Assembly (NCBI RefSeq): GCF_014643695.1
Contig: NZ_BMJY01000004.1
Location: 1-64,000 of the forward strand
Reading direction: 5' to 3'
Length of the DNA: 64,000 nt
From: Microbacterium album
Lineage (GTDB): Bacteria > Actinomycetota > Actinomycetes > Actinomycetales > Microbacteriaceae
Shown in pieces: positions 8,889-19,468 of the stretch; position 1 is the stretch's first letter, and the number at the start of each line of letters is the position of its first letter. The notes beneath the pieces are model-generated. The model did not search any database, was not told where the DNA came from, and saw only the letters and a list, made by a program, of their open reading frames with translations. The position numbers and the translations under genes are program-made.

Positions 8889-10004
8889 TTAGTGGTACGG
8901 GGCGACGACGACGTCGACGCGCTGGAACTCCTTGAGGTCGGAGTAACCGGTCGTCGCCATCGACTTGCGCAGGGCTCCGATCAGGTTGGCGGTGCCGTCG
9001 GCCACCGGCGCGGGTCCGTACAACACCTCTTCCAGCGTGCCGACCTGGGGCACCCGCACCCGGCGTCCGCGCGGCAGCATCGGGTGGTGCGCCTCGGGTC
9101 CCCAGTGGAAGCCGCGGCCGGGAGCGTCCGTCGCGCGCGCCAGGGCGACGCCCAGCATGACCGCGTCGGCGCCCATCGCGAGCGCCTTCACGATCTCGCC
9201 GGAGGTGCCCACGCCGCCGTCGGCGATCACATGCACGTACCGCCCGCCGGACTCGTCGAGGTAGTCGCGGCGCGCCCCCGCCACGTCCGAGACGGCGGTC
9301 GCCATGGGCGCGTGGATGCCGAGGGTCGCGCGGGTCGTGGAGGCCGCGCCGCCGCCGAAGCCGACCAGCACGCCCGCCGCGCCCGTGCGCATGAGGTGCA
9401 GCGCCGCCGTGTACGTCGCGGCGCCGCCGACGATGACGGGCACGTCGAGGTCGTAGATGAACTTCTTGAGGTTGAGGGGCTCGGCGACGCTCGACACGTG
9501 CTCGGCCGACACCGTCGTGCCGCGGATGACGAACAGATCGACCCCGGCCGCGACGACCGTCTCGTAGAGTTCCTGCGTGCGCTGCGGCGTCAGCGCGCCG
9601 GCCACCGTCACACCTGCGGCGCGGATCTCGTTGATGCGCGCCGTCACGAGCTCGGGCTTGATCGGCTCGGCGTAGAGCTGCTGCATGCGGCTGGTCGCGA
9701 CCTCGTCGGGCAGCGACGCGATCTCGTCGAGCAGGGGCTCCGGGTCCTCGTACCGGGTCCACAGTCCCTCGAGGTCCAGCACGCCGAGCGCGCCGAGGTG
9801 ACCGAGCATGATGGCCGTCTGCGGACTCACGACCGAGTCCATAGGCGCGCCGAGAACCGGCACACCGAAGTGGAACGCATCGATCGACCAGTCCGTCGAG
9901 ACGTCCTCCGGATTGCGCGTGCGCCGCGACGGCACCACCGCGATGTCGTCGAACGCATACGCGCGTCGCGCGCGCTTCCCGCGGCCCAGCTCGATCTCAC
10001 TCAC
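8889..10004 (-). CDS. guaB3: GuaB3 family IMP dehydrogenase-related protein
   Basis: A 371-residue TIM-barrel protein of the IMPDH/GMP reductase superfamily without CBS domains, matching actinobacterial GuaB3 (LRKSMATTGYSDLKEFQRVDVVV at the C-terminus). The active-site loop reads GFGGGAASTTRATLG, so Ser stands where IMPDH has its catalytic Cys; the true IMPDH in this window has GPGSICTTR. Canonical IMP oxidation is therefore unlikely. Cyanobacterial GuaB3 has been reported as a GMP reductase, but this variant loop makes transfer of that role uncertain. It uses a GTG start six bases after a TAGAGT box. Confidence 0.9.
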   Translation of the reverse strand: MSEIELGRGKRARRAYAFDDIAVVPSRRTRNPEDVSTDWSIDAFHFGVPVLGAPMDSVVSPQTAIMLGHLGALGVLDLEGLWTRYEDPEPLLDEIASLPDEVATSRMQQLYAEPIKPELVTARINEIRAAGVTVAGALTPQRTQELYETVVAAGVDLFVIRGTTVSAEHVSSVAEPLNLKKFIYDLDVPVIVGGAATYTAALHLMRTGAAGVLVGFGGGAASTTRATLGIHAPMATAVSDVAGARRDYLDESGGRYVHVIADGGVGTSGEIVKALAMGADAVMLGVALARATDAPGRGFHWGPEAHHPMLPRGRRVRVPQVGTLEEVLYGPAPVADGTANLIGALRKSMATTGYSDLKEFQRVDVVVAPYH

Positions 10005-10010
10005 CGTCTC

Positions 10011-10016
10011 ACTCTA
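10011..10016 (-). promoter_or_regulatory. Putative -10 box of a leaderless promoter for guaB3-surf1
   Basis: TAGAGT on the minus strand ends six bases before the GTG at 10004. Confidence 0.45.
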
Positions 10017-10033
10017 TCTTTCCCGTGTAGCGC

Positions 10034-10300
10034 TTTCTTTTTTCTCCCACGCGTCGGGCCCCCAGGGGCCACTCCGCGAGGGAGGCGCTTCGCTTTGCTC
10101 CGCGCGCCGGCGCTGCGCGCCTGGTTGGCGGGCGCACTCGCGCCCGCACGCTCGCGCTACGCGCTCGTTTCTTTTTCTCCCACGCGTCGGGCCCCGAGGG
10201 GCCGCTCCGCGAGGGAGGCGCTTCGCTTTGCTCCGCGCGCCGGCGCTGCGCGCCTGGTGGCGGGCGCACTCGCGCCCGCACGCTCGCGCTACGCGCTCGC
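10034..10300. repeat. Two tandem ~133-bp repeat units, right array (inverted)
   Basis: The reverse complement of the 7646-7916 unit appears twice: CTCCCACGCGTCGGGCC starts at 10044 and again at 10177 (period 133). Each copy carries the same GCGGGCGC hairpin and the T-rich end. With the left array it brackets guaB3 and surf1 as an inverted repeat. Confidence 0.8.
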
Positions 10301-10332
10301 ACCGGGTAGGGGTGGGGGGAGAGGACCGGGTA

Positions 10333-10488
10333 GAGCTCGGTTTCGTCTCGCTTCGCTCGCTCAACCCGTTTCGACTTCGCTTCGCTCCGCTCAACGAGCG
10401 GGGTTTAGTCCCGGTCGTTGAGCGGAGCGGCGCAGCCGCGGAGTCGAAACGGGTTGAGCGGAGCCGCGCAGCGGCGGAGTCGAAACCG
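10333..10488. repeat. REP-like palindromic cluster, right copy
   Basis: At least three head-to-head copies of the GTTTCGACT...CTCAACGAGCG type sequence: 10333-10400, 10411-10451 and 10451-10487. The last two are in reverse orientation, so the cluster can fold into long hairpins. It fills the rest of the 512-base gap between guaB3 and guaB; no gene is seen there. Confidence 0.7.
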
Positions 10489-10516
10489 GGTGCGACGCGC
10501 ACCGGGGAGGGGAACG

Positions 10517-12247
<1,731 letters not shown>

Positions 12248-12290
12248 TTACACAGTTCCGTCGGGGTCTGGGTACTGGACAGGAGGTTCT

Positions 12291-13643
12291 GTGGATCCGT
12301 CGATCTCGACGTCTCGCAGCGGGCACAGGCTGCTCGCGGCGCTCGGCACGCTGTTTCTCGCCCTCACCCTCGTCGTCTTCGCGGCGCCGGCCGCGGCATC
12401 GGCCAACGTCACGCCCGACGGCCAGGAGGTCACCGACTTCTACTTCGGCGGGATGATCACCTTCGAGGACGAGCCGGTGCCGGACGTCACGATCTCGGTC
12501 GACGGGGGCGGCTTCACCGCCGAGACCACCACGGACGCCGAGGGCCGGTGGCGCCTGTACGTGCCCGACCGTGACAGCTACACGCTCACGGTCGACGAGG
12601 ACACGCTGCCCGACGGGGTGATCGTCGACGCGACGCAGCTGCCGGAGGGCATGCAACCCGTCGACGGCACCACGGCCTCGTTCGCGGTGGAGTTCGGTCT
12701 GACGGGGACGAAGATCGTCAACCTCTTCCTCGGCGAAGGCGTGCGCGAGACGACATCGTTCGCCGACCAGCTGGTGTCGCGCATCGTCGGGGGCATCAAC
12801 TTCGGGCTCCTGCTCGGGCTGGCGTCCATGGGCGCGGCGCTGATCTACGGCACCACCCGGCTGTCGAACTTCGCCCACGGCGAGATGGTGACGTGGGGCG
12901 CCGTGGTCGCGCTGATCGTGTCGTCGGTCTGGCAACTCCCGCTGTGGCTGGGGATCGTCGCGGCGGTCGTCGCGGGCGGGCTGCTGGGGTGGTCGATGGA
13001 CGCGGGGATCTGGCGCCCGCTACGACGACGCGGGTTCGGGATCGTGCAGCTGCTGATCGTCAGCATCGGCCTCTCGCTCGCCCTGCGCTACGTGCTGCAG
13101 TTCCTCATCGGCGGAAACACCCACCAGCTGCCCGGCTCGAGCCCCGAGCCGATGCGCCTCGGCCCGATCTCGCTGTCCTACATCGACCTCATCGGCATGG
13201 GAGCGGGGCTCGTGGTGATCCTCGGGGTCGCGTACTTCCTCACCCAGACGCGCCTCGGCAAGGCGACCCGGGCGATCTCCGACAACCCGCAGCTCGCCGC
13301 CGCGTCGGGCATCGACGTCGACCGGGTCGTCCGCATCGTGTGGATCCTCGCGGGCGTCCTCGCCGCGATCTCCGGCATCCTGTGGGCGTACTTCCGCCCC
13401 GGCGTGAAGTGGGACATGGGCATGCAGATGCTGCTGCTGATGTTCTGCGCAATCACGCTCGGCGGACTCGGCTCCGCGATCGGCGCGCTCATCGGATCGA
13501 TCATCGTCGGACTGGCGGTCGAGGTGTCGACGCTCCTGGGCGTCCCGACCGACCTGAAGTACGCCACCGCGCTGGTCGCGCTCATCGTGATCCTGCTCGT
13601 GCGCCCGCAGGGCATCCTCGGTCGCAAGGAAAGGCTGGGCTGA
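12291..13643 (+). CDS. livH: Branched-chain amino acid type ABC permease LivH with secreted N-terminal domain
   Basis: A 450-residue fusion. Residues 11-39 form a signal-like helix ending APAAASA, 40-150 form an extracytoplasmic carboxypeptidase-regulatory-like beta domain (PVPDVTISVDGGGF...TTTDAEGRWRLYVPDRDSYTL), and 160-450 are a standard LivH permease (NFAHGEMVTWGA; GLGSAIGALIGSIIVGL). Ordinary LivH proteins are near 290-300 residues and lack the front domain. The GTG start at 12291 sits four bases after a perfect AGGAGG (12281-12286). It is the first gene of livHMGF, a transporter of branched-chain amino acids, amides or urea; the exact ligand is unknown. Confidence 0.9.
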   Translation: MDPSISTSRSGHRLLAALGTLFLALTLVVFAAPAAASANVTPDGQEVTDFYFGGMITFEDEPVPDVTISVDGGGFTAETTTDAEGRWRLYVPDRDSYTLTVDEDTLPDGVIVDATQLPEGMQPVDGTTASFAVEFGLTGTKIVNLFLGEGVRETTSFADQLVSRIVGGINFGLLLGLASMGAALIYGTTRLSNFAHGEMVTWGAVVALIVSSVWQLPLWLGIVAAVVAGGLLGWSMDAGIWRPLRRRGFGIVQLLIVSIGLSLALRYVLQFLIGGNTHQLPGSSPEPMRLGPISLSYIDLIGMGAGLVVILGVAYFLTQTRLGKATRAISDNPQLAAASGIDVDRVVRIVWILAGVLAAISGILWAYFRPGVKWDMGMQMLLLMFCAITLGGLGSAIGALIGSIIVGLAVEVSTLLGVPTDLKYATALVALIVILLVRPQGILGRKERLG

Positions 13644-13646
13644 CGC

Positions 13647-14624
13647 ATGGACTTCGGCACCATCATCGGCAACACCGCGGCCTACCTGTTCAGCCCGGTC
13701 ACGATCGCCTACGCCCTCGCCGCGACCGGCCTCGCGATGCACTTCGGATACACGGGACTGCTCAACTTCGGCATGGCGGCGTTCATGGCCGTGGGCGGCT
13801 ACGGCTACGCGATCTCGATCCTCACGTTCGGCGCCCCGTGGTGGGTCGGCGTGCTGGTCGGCATGCTCGCGGGCGCCGCGTTCGCCCTTCTCCTCGGCAT
13901 CCCGACGCTGCGGCTGCGCGCGGACTACCTCGCCATCGCCACGATCGCGACGGCCGAGGTCGTGCGACTGCTGTTCGTCACGGAGCTGTTCAAGGACTGG
14001 ACGAACTCGGCGGGCGGCCTCTCGGGCTACCACCAGGGGTTCCGCGACGCCAACCCGCTCCCCGCCGGAACCTACGGCTTCGGACCGTGGACCTACAACG
14101 AGAACGACCTCTGGGTCCGGATCTTCGGCCTCGTCGTGCTCGCGGTGTCGGTACTGTTCGTGTGGGCGCTCGTGCGCAGCCCGTGGGGCCGTGTGCTCAA
14201 GGGCATCCGCGAGGACGAGGACGCGGTCCGCGCGCTCGGCAAGAACGTCTTCGCCTACAAGATGCAGGCGCTCGTCGTCGGCGGCGTGATCGGAGCGCTC
14301 GGCGGGATCGTGTTCGTGTTGCCGTCGGCGGTCATCCCCGGCAGCTACTCGACGTCGCTCACCTTCTTCTTGTGGACCGTACTCCTCCTCGGCGGCGCGG
14401 CGACGGTGCTGGGCCCGTCGCTCGGCGCCGTGCTGTTCTGGGTCGTGTTCGCGTTCCTCGGCAGCCTCCTGAACCAGCTCGCCGTGTCCGGGATGATCCC
14501 GCTGAGTGCGGCGCAGGCGGACATCGTCCGCTACATCGCGATCGGCGTCGCGCTCATGCTGATCGTGATCTTCCGACCGCAGGGCATCCTCGGAAACAAG
14601 AGGGAGATGACCTTTGTCAAGTGA
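13647..14624 (+). CDS. livM: Branched-chain amino acid type ABC permease LivM
   Basis: The second permease of the transporter, 325 residues with eight or more hydrophobic helices. It has the LivM features LHFGYTGLLNFGMAAFMAVGGYGYA near the N-terminus and RVLKGIREDEDAVRALGKNVFAYK in the cytoplasmic coupling loop. It starts three bases after the livH stop and overlaps livG by 11 bases. No additional domain is fused, in contrast to LivH next door. Confidence 0.95.
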   Translation: MDFGTIIGNTAAYLFSPVTIAYALAATGLAMHFGYTGLLNFGMAAFMAVGGYGYAISILTFGAPWWVGVLVGMLAGAAFALLLGIPTLRLRADYLAIATIATAEVVRLLFVTELFKDWTNSAGGLSGYHQGFRDANPLPAGTYGFGPWTYNENDLWVRIFGLVVLAVSVLFVWALVRSPWGRVLKGIREDEDAVRALGKNVFAYKMQALVVGGVIGALGGIVFVLPSAVIPGSYSTSLTFFLWTVLLLGGAATVLGPSLGAVLFWVVFAFLGSLLNQLAVSGMIPLSAAQADIVRYIAIGVALMLIVIFRPQGILGNKREMTFVK

Positions 14625-15597
14625 TGAGCAGGTCGCGCCCCGCGCCGCGCGGCCCCGGACCACGGGATTGGCCAAGGGACCGGCCGAGCCCGGCGTCCCG
14701 AAGGTCGATCCGATCCTGGTCATCGACGGCGTCCAGCGGCGGTTCGGCGGCCTCACGGCGGTCGACGTCGAGCACCTCGAGATCCCCCGCGGCGCCATCA
14801 CGGCGCTGATCGGCCCGAACGGCGCCGGCAAGACCACGCTGTTCAACCTGCTGTGCGGCTTCGACCGGCCGGGCGCCGGCACCTGGTCGTTCAACGGCAA
14901 GAACCTCGCGGGTGTCCCGGCGTTCAAGGTCGCCCGCATGGGGCAGGTGCGCACGTTCCAGCTCACCAAGGCGCTGTCGCTGCTCACGGTGCTGGAGAAC
15001 ATGAAGCTCGGTGCCCCGCGCCAGCGCGGCGAGCGGTTCTGGTTGAGCCTCCTGCCGTTCCTCTGGCGTGCCGAGGAGGCGGAGATCGAGTCGCGCGCCA
15101 GGGAACTGCTGCGGCGCTTCAAGCTGGACGCCAAGGAGAGCGACTACGCGGCGTCCCTGTCGGGCGGGCAGCGCAAGCTGCTGGAGATGGCGCGGGCCCT
15201 GATGAGCGAGCCGACCCTGGTCATGCTCGACGAGCCGATGGCCGGCGTGAACCCCGCGCTGACCCAGTCGCTGCTGGACCACATCCTGGATCTGAAGGAT
15301 CGCGGCATGACCGTGCTCTTCGTCGAGCACGACATGCACATGGTCCGCCACATCGCCGACTGGGTGGTGGTGATGGCCGAGGGACGCGTGGTCGCCGAGG
15401 GTCCGCCCGAGACGGTCATGGAGGACCCCGCGGTCGTGGACGCCTACCTGGGCGCGCACCAGGACGTCGACCTCGGCGTGGTGACCGGGCGCGTGCCCGA
15501 GCCGGCCGCGGGATCCGCCGAGCGTCTCCGCGAGCAGATCGAGGCCGAGGCGGAGGCCGAGATCGAGGCCGAGATCGCCAAGGAGGATCACTCATGA
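14614..15597 (+). CDS. livG: ABC transporter ATP-binding protein LivG
   Basis: ATPase of the liv transporter, 327 residues. Walker A GPNGAGKT is at 67-74, the signature LSGGQRKLLEMAR and Walker B LVMLDEPMAGV follow, and the BCA-type C-terminus is present. The first ~33 residues and a last ~40 residues rich in Glu/Ala (EAEAEAEIEAEIAKE) are extra to the usual ~255-residue LivG. No ATG or GTG is in frame near the domain; TTG at 14614 follows AGGGAG at seven bases and is taken as the start. It overlaps livM by 11 bases and livF by four. Confidence 0.93.
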   Translation: MSSDEQVAPRAARPRTTGLAKGPAEPGVPKVDPILVIDGVQRRFGGLTAVDVEHLEIPRGAITALIGPNGAGKTTLFNLLCGFDRPGAGTWSFNGKNLAGVPAFKVARMGQVRTFQLTKALSLLTVLENMKLGAPRQRGERFWLSLLPFLWRAEEAEIESRARELLRRFKLDAKESDYAASLSGGQRKLLEMARALMSEPTLVMLDEPMAGVNPALTQSLLDHILDLKDRGMTVLFVEHDMHMVRHIADWVVVMAEGRVVAEGPPETVMEDPAVVDAYLGAHQDVDLGVVTGRVPEPAAGSAERLREQIEAEAEAEIEAEIAKEDHS

Positions 15598-16364
15598 CGA
15601 GTGCGAGCGAGGCATCCGGCGCGACCGGGACGCCCGCGGGCGACGTGGTCGTCGAGCTCACGGACGTCCACGCGGGTTACCTGCCCGGGGTGAACATCCT
15701 CAACGGAGCGAACCTGGTCGCGCGCAAGGGTGAGCTGATCGGCATCATCGGGCCGAACGGCGCGGGCAAGTCGACGCTGTTGAAGGCGATCTTCGGCATG
15801 GTGAACGTGCGCGCGGGCGACATCACGGTCAACGGCGAGAGCATCCTCGGCCTGAAGGCGGACAAGCTCGTGCAGCGCGGTGTCGCGTTCGTGCCCCAGA
15901 CCAACAACGTCTTCCCCTCGCTCACGATCGAGGAGAACCTGCAGATGGGGCTCTACCAGAACCCCAAGGCGTACGCCGAGCGCCTCGAGTTCGTCACCGG
16001 CATCTTCGCCGAGCTGGGCCAGCGCCTCCGGCAGCGGGCCGGCTCGCTCTCGGGCGGCGAGCGCCAGATGGTCGCGATGTCGCGCGCGCTCATGATGGAC
16101 CCGACCGTCCTGCTGCTGGACGAGCCGTCCGCCGGCCTCAGCCCCGTGCGCCAGGACGACGCGTTCATCCGCGTCTCCGACATCAACAAGGCCGGCGTGA
16201 CCACGATCATGGTCGAGCAGAACGCGCGGCGCTGCCTGCAGATCTGCGACCGCGGCTACGTGCTGGACCAGGGCCGCGACGCCCACGAGGGCTCCGGCCG
16301 TGACCTGCTGAACGATCCGAAGGTCATCGGGCTGTACCTGGGCACGCTCGGCACCGACGCCTGA
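15594..16364 (+). CDS. livF: ABC transporter ATP-binding protein LivF
   Basis: The second ATPase of the liv transporter, 256 residues. Walker A GPNGAGKST, the signature LSGGERQMVAMSR and Walker B VLLLDEPSAGL are intact; the H-loop region reads MVEQNARR, as usual in LivF. AAGGAGGA lies 8-14 bases before the ATG, inside the end of livG, and the ATGA overlap couples the two. It is the last gene of the livHMGF operon, followed by a strong terminator shared with the convergent binding-protein gene. Confidence 0.95.
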   Translation: MTSASEASGATGTPAGDVVVELTDVHAGYLPGVNILNGANLVARKGELIGIIGPNGAGKSTLLKAIFGMVNVRAGDITVNGESILGLKADKLVQRGVAFVPQTNNVFPSLTIEENLQMGLYQNPKAYAERLEFVTGIFAELGQRLRQRAGSLSGGERQMVAMSRALMMDPTVLLLDEPSAGLSPVRQDDAFIRVSDINKAGVTTIMVEQNARRCLQICDRGYVLDQGRDAHEGSGRDLLNDPKVIGLYLGTLGTDA

Positions 16365-16415
16365 CGCCCGCAGGCCTGACACCGGCACGACGCCCGCGCT
16401 GACGCTCGCACACGA

Positions 16416-16445
16416 AAGCGGCCCCGGATTGCGCCGGGGCCGCTT
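16416..16445. terminator. Bidirectional intrinsic terminator between livF and livJ
   Basis: A 12-bp stem (AAGCGGCCCCGG with its complement) around a 6-base loop, at the junction of two convergent genes. Confidence 0.75.
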
Positions 16446-16455
16446 CGTCATGCGC

Positions 16456-17706
16456 TTACTTGATGCGCGCGTGCGTGTTGCCGTCCGCGAACTCGTACAC
16501 CCCGATGGCGGCGCCCTTCGGGTCGTTGTCCTCGTCGAACGTGATCTCACCCGAGTAGCCGTCGTAGTCCGCGACGTTGCCCGCGTTGATGATCTCGGCG
16601 CACTCCGCGAAGCTCGTGCACTTCTCGCCGTCGCCGCTGCCGCCCGAGACCTCGGTGAGCGCGGCGGCGATGTCGGCGCCCTCGACCGAGACCGCCTTCA
16701 GCGCGGCGAGCGCGATGAGGATCACCGCGTCGTACGCCTCCGCCGAGTACGTGACCGCGTCGATCGGGTCGTTGCCGCCCGCGGTCCAGACCTCGTTGAG
16801 CTGGTCCAGGAAGTCGTCCGGCAGCTCGGCGCCGGCGCGCGTGCCCTTGGAGCCCGCGAGGTCCACCGGCAGGACCGGCCAGTCCTTCAGGTTGCCGTCG
16901 ACGAGGTACAGCGAGCCCGTGTCGACCCCGGCGTTGCCGAGGAGCGGCGCGATCGTGGCGAACTGGTCGTACGAGACGATCGCCACGGCGTCCGGGTTCT
17001 CGGCCGCGATGGCCTCCACCTGGGCGTTGAACTGGCCGTCGCCCTGGTTGAACGACGCCTCCGCGACGACCTCGCCGCCGGTGCCCTCGAAGGTCGTCTT
17101 GATGGCGTCGAACAGGCCGGTGCCGTACGGGTCGTTCTGGTAGATGATCCCGAGCGTCTTGTGGCCGTCCTCGGCGATCTCGTTCGCCAGCACCTCGCCC
17201 TGCAGGTTGTCGCTGGGCGCGGTGCGGTAGTACAGCGGGTCGATGCCCGTGAAGTCGGCCGACGTGTTCGACGGCGACACGGTCAGGATGCCCGAGCCCG
17301 AGTTGCCGTCGAGGATCAGCTTGGTGACGCTCGAGGAGGCGGCGCCGACCATCGCGGTGATGCCCGCGCTGTGCAGGCTCGAGATCGAGGTCTCGTACGC
17401 CTTGTTGTCGAGGTCGCCCTCGTCGGCCTGCGTGAGCTGGATCTGGATGCCGGCGTCGGCGTCGTTGACCTGCTGGACGGCCAGCTGCACGCCCGCCTCC
17501 ATCGGAGCCCCGAGGAACGAGAGCGTCCCCGTCGAGGGCAGCAGCGAGCCGAGGTTCAGCGTGAGGTCGACGTTCTCCGGACGCTCCTCCGCGCCCGGGG
17601 TGTCCTCGGCCGGGCTGCTGCAGCCTGCGAGGGCGAGGGCCGTCGCGCTGATCAGCGCGACGCCGGCCAGCAGCTTCGCGGATCGCGAACCCTTCTGAGA
17701 GATCAT
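16456..17706 (-). CDS. livJ: Branched-chain amino acid type substrate-binding lipoprotein
   Basis: The extracellular ligand-binding component of the adjacent liv transporter, 416 residues. It is a lipoprotein: lipobox ALAGC with Cys29 after a basic, hydrophobic signal. The mature part is a Peripla_BP_6 (LivJ-type) fold: LTLNLGSLLPSTGTLSFLGAPMEAGVQLAVQQVND, then GSGILTVSPSNTSADFTGIDPLYYRTAPSDNLQGEVLANEI. ATG 17706 has AGGGAG at a good distance. The gene is convergent with livHMGF and has its own promoter region, so binding protein and transporter may be regulated separately. Confidence 0.93.
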   Translation of the reverse strand: MISQKGSRSAKLLAGVALISATALALAGCSSPAEDTPGAEERPENVDLTLNLGSLLPSTGTLSFLGAPMEAGVQLAVQQVNDADAGIQIQLTQADEGDLDNKAYETSISSLHSAGITAMVGAASSSVTKLILDGNSGSGILTVSPSNTSADFTGIDPLYYRTAPSDNLQGEVLANEIAEDGHKTLGIIYQNDPYGTGLFDAIKTTFEGTGGEVVAEASFNQGDGQFNAQVEAIAAENPDAVAIVSYDQFATIAPLLGNAGVDTGSLYLVDGNLKDWPVLPVDLAGSKGTRAGAELPDDFLDQLNEVWTAGGNDPIDAVTYSAEAYDAVILIALAALKAVSVEGADIAAALTEVSGGSGDGEKCTSFAECAEIINAGNVADYDGYSGEITFDEDNDPKGAAIGVYEFADGNTHARIK

Positions 17707-17942
17707 GGTGCTCCCTTGTGTGAGGTCCGTGCCGTCACCGGGCGGGTGCACCCCGGAACGCCGGACTTTCGGATGATGAGGTAATCCGCGCGTGCGCGGG
17801 ATGCTGGAAATCTACCGGTCGGGCGCGCCTCCGATGCGCCAATGCGCCCTCCTGAGCAAAGTGCACGGTGCTTCGGGACCGAATCGTTATTCGATCCGTC
17901 GTTCTGCACGGCCTGAGGCGACCCTCGGGTGCTCCCGCCCGG

Positions 17943-18890
17943 TCAGGCGAGGGGGACGGGCGGTCGCGGGCGGCGCGCGTGGCGCACCTGGTCCGCCGTC
18001 AGCACGGCGAGGGCGAGCCACACGATCGCGAACCCGATCCACCGCTCGAGCGGCATGGGCTCGTGCAGCACGGCCGCACCGATCACGAACTGCAGGATGG
18101 GCGCGATGAACTGCAGCAGTCCGACCGTGGTGAGCGACACGCGCCGGGCGCCGGCGGCGAACAGCAGCAGCGGGACCGCGGTGACGACGCCGGCCGACAG
18201 CAGCAGCACGGTGTGCAGGGGGCCGGCGGTGCCCATCGTGACACCGGTCGTCGAGGCGACGATCGCCAGCTGCACGGCGGCGACGGGGACGAGCCACAGC
18301 GTCTCGAGCGCGAGCCCGCTGACGGCGTCCACGTCGGCACCGGTCTTCTTCTTCACCAGCCCGTAGACGCCGAAGCTGATCGACAGGATGAGCGCGTACC
18401 ACGGCACGGCTCCATAGCCGACGACGATCACGACCACCGCGAGCAGCGCCAGCCCGATCGCTGTCCACTGCAGCGGGCGCAGGCGCTCGTGCAGCACCAG
18501 CACCGCGAGCAGCACGGTCATGATCGGGTTGATGAAGTACCCCAGGCTCGCCTCGATGACGTGCTCGGTGAGGGCCGCCGCGAGGAACGTCTGCCAGTTG
18601 ACGTAGATCAGCAGGCCGGCGACGCCCATCGTGAGGGCCAGGCGCGGGCTGCGCAGCACGGCCAAGAACCGGCCCCATCCGCGCGCGACGGTCAGCAGCA
18701 GGGCGCAGAAGACCAGGGACAGCAGCACCCGCCAGGCGACGACCTCCCACGGCCCGCTGGGGGCGAGCAGCACGAAGTAGAGCGGCAGCACGCCCCACAG
18801 GCCGTACGCCGAGAGGGAGAAGATCACCCCGGCGCCGTCCGAGCCGATCCGGCGCCGGTTCGCAGGCAGAGGCGGCGGGCTGACGGTCAC
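17943..18890 (-). CDS. rarD: RarD-type EamA family transporter
   Basis: A 315-residue protein with ten hydrophobic segments in two EamA-like halves, of the RarD subfamily (GVIFSLSAYGLWGVLPLYFVLL at the start; EPMPLERWIGFAIVWLALAVL at the end). Family members are drug/metabolite exporters; RarD is named from chloramphenicol sensitivity, but its substrate is not established. The GTG start at 18890 lies six bases after a TAGGCT box. It stands alone between livJ and groES, both on the same strand. Confidence 0.9.
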   Translation of the reverse strand: MTVSPPPLPANRRRIGSDGAGVIFSLSAYGLWGVLPLYFVLLAPSGPWEVVAWRVLLSLVFCALLLTVARGWGRFLAVLRSPRLALTMGVAGLLIYVNWQTFLAAALTEHVIEASLGYFINPIMTVLLAVLVLHERLRPLQWTAIGLALLAVVVIVVGYGAVPWYALILSISFGVYGLVKKKTGADVDAVSGLALETLWLVPVAAVQLAIVASTTGVTMGTAGPLHTVLLLSAGVVTAVPLLLFAAGARRVSLTTVGLLQFIAPILQFVIGAAVLHEPMPLERWIGFAIVWLALAVLTADQVRHARRPRPPVPLA

Positions 18891-18896
18891 CGAGTC

Positions 18897-18902
18897 AGCC
18901 TA
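18897..18902 (-). promoter_or_regulatory. Putative -10 box of a leaderless promoter for rarD
   Basis: TAGGCT on the minus strand ends six bases before the GTG at 18890; no ribosome site is present. Confidence 0.45.
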
Positions 18903-18994
18903 CGCCCGCCCGGGAAAGCGTCCGGGCGGGGCCCAGGCCGTCAGGCGCCGGATTCCTGCCACTCTGGGCCGGGGCATCGTCTCAGGCATGCGAA

Positions 18995-19024
18995 AGGGCC
19001 CGGATGCCGAGGCATCCGGGCCCT
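18995..19024 (-). terminator. Intrinsic terminator downstream of groES
   Basis: A long GC stem (AGGGCCCGGATGCC against GGCATCCGGGCCCT) with a very small loop, 27 bases after the groES stop. Confidence 0.75.
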
Positions 19025-19051
19025 GAAGCGCAGAGCTGAATCAGCCGGCGA

Positions 19052-19348
19052 TCAGCGGACCACGACGGCGAGGACGTCGCGCGCCGAGAGCACGAGGTAC
19101 TCGTCGGCACCGAACTTCACCTCGGTGCCGCCGTACTTGCTGTAGAGCACCCGGTCGCCCACGGCGACGTCGAGCGGAACGCGGTTGCCATTGTCGTCGA
19201 TGCGGCCGGGGCCCACCGCGACGACCTCGCCCTCCTGGGGCTTCTCCTTGGCGGTGTCGGGGATGACGAGACCACTCGCGGTGGTCTGCTCAGCCTCGAC
19301 CTGCTTGATGACGATGCGGTCCTCGAGCGGCTTGATGGAAACCGACAC
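19052..19348 (-). CDS. groES: Co-chaperonin GroES
   Basis: Ten-kDa cap of the GroEL folding chamber, 98 residues (family usual 95-100). The start [48 protein letters not shown] covers the mobile loop, and the end is [17 protein letters not shown]. The GTG at 19348 has AGAGG upstream at about seven bases. groEL does not follow in this window: the gene is closed by its own terminator, so the chaperonin gene must be elsewhere. Two CIRCE operators upstream indicate HrcA control. Confidence 0.96.
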   Translation of the reverse strand: MSVSIKPLEDRIVIKQVEAEQTTASGLVIPDTAKEKPQEGEVVAVGPGRIDDNGNRVPLDVAVGDRVLYSKYGGTEVKFGADEYLVLSARDVLAVVVR

Positions 19349-19422
19349 GGTGTACCTCTTCTTTCCTGTGCTTCGTACGGGAAGACTCTGCTCCACAGCC
19401 TGGGCGAGCCAGATGAGGAGGC

Positions 19423-19449
19423 TTCGCACTCTCACCCCGAGAGTGCTAA
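19423..19449. promoter_or_regulatory. CIRCE operator 1 (HrcA site)
   Basis: TTCGCACTC-N9-GAGTGCTAA, one mismatch from the CIRCE consensus TTAGCACTC-N9-GAGTGCTAA. It lies 74 bases upstream of the groES start. Confidence 0.88.
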
Positions 19450-19468
19450 CAGCAGTTTAGGAGGGATG

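Noticed and set aside
7646..10300. Direct repeats as a CRISPR array
   Set aside because: Only two ~135-bp units per side, no unique spacers of constant length and no cas genes.
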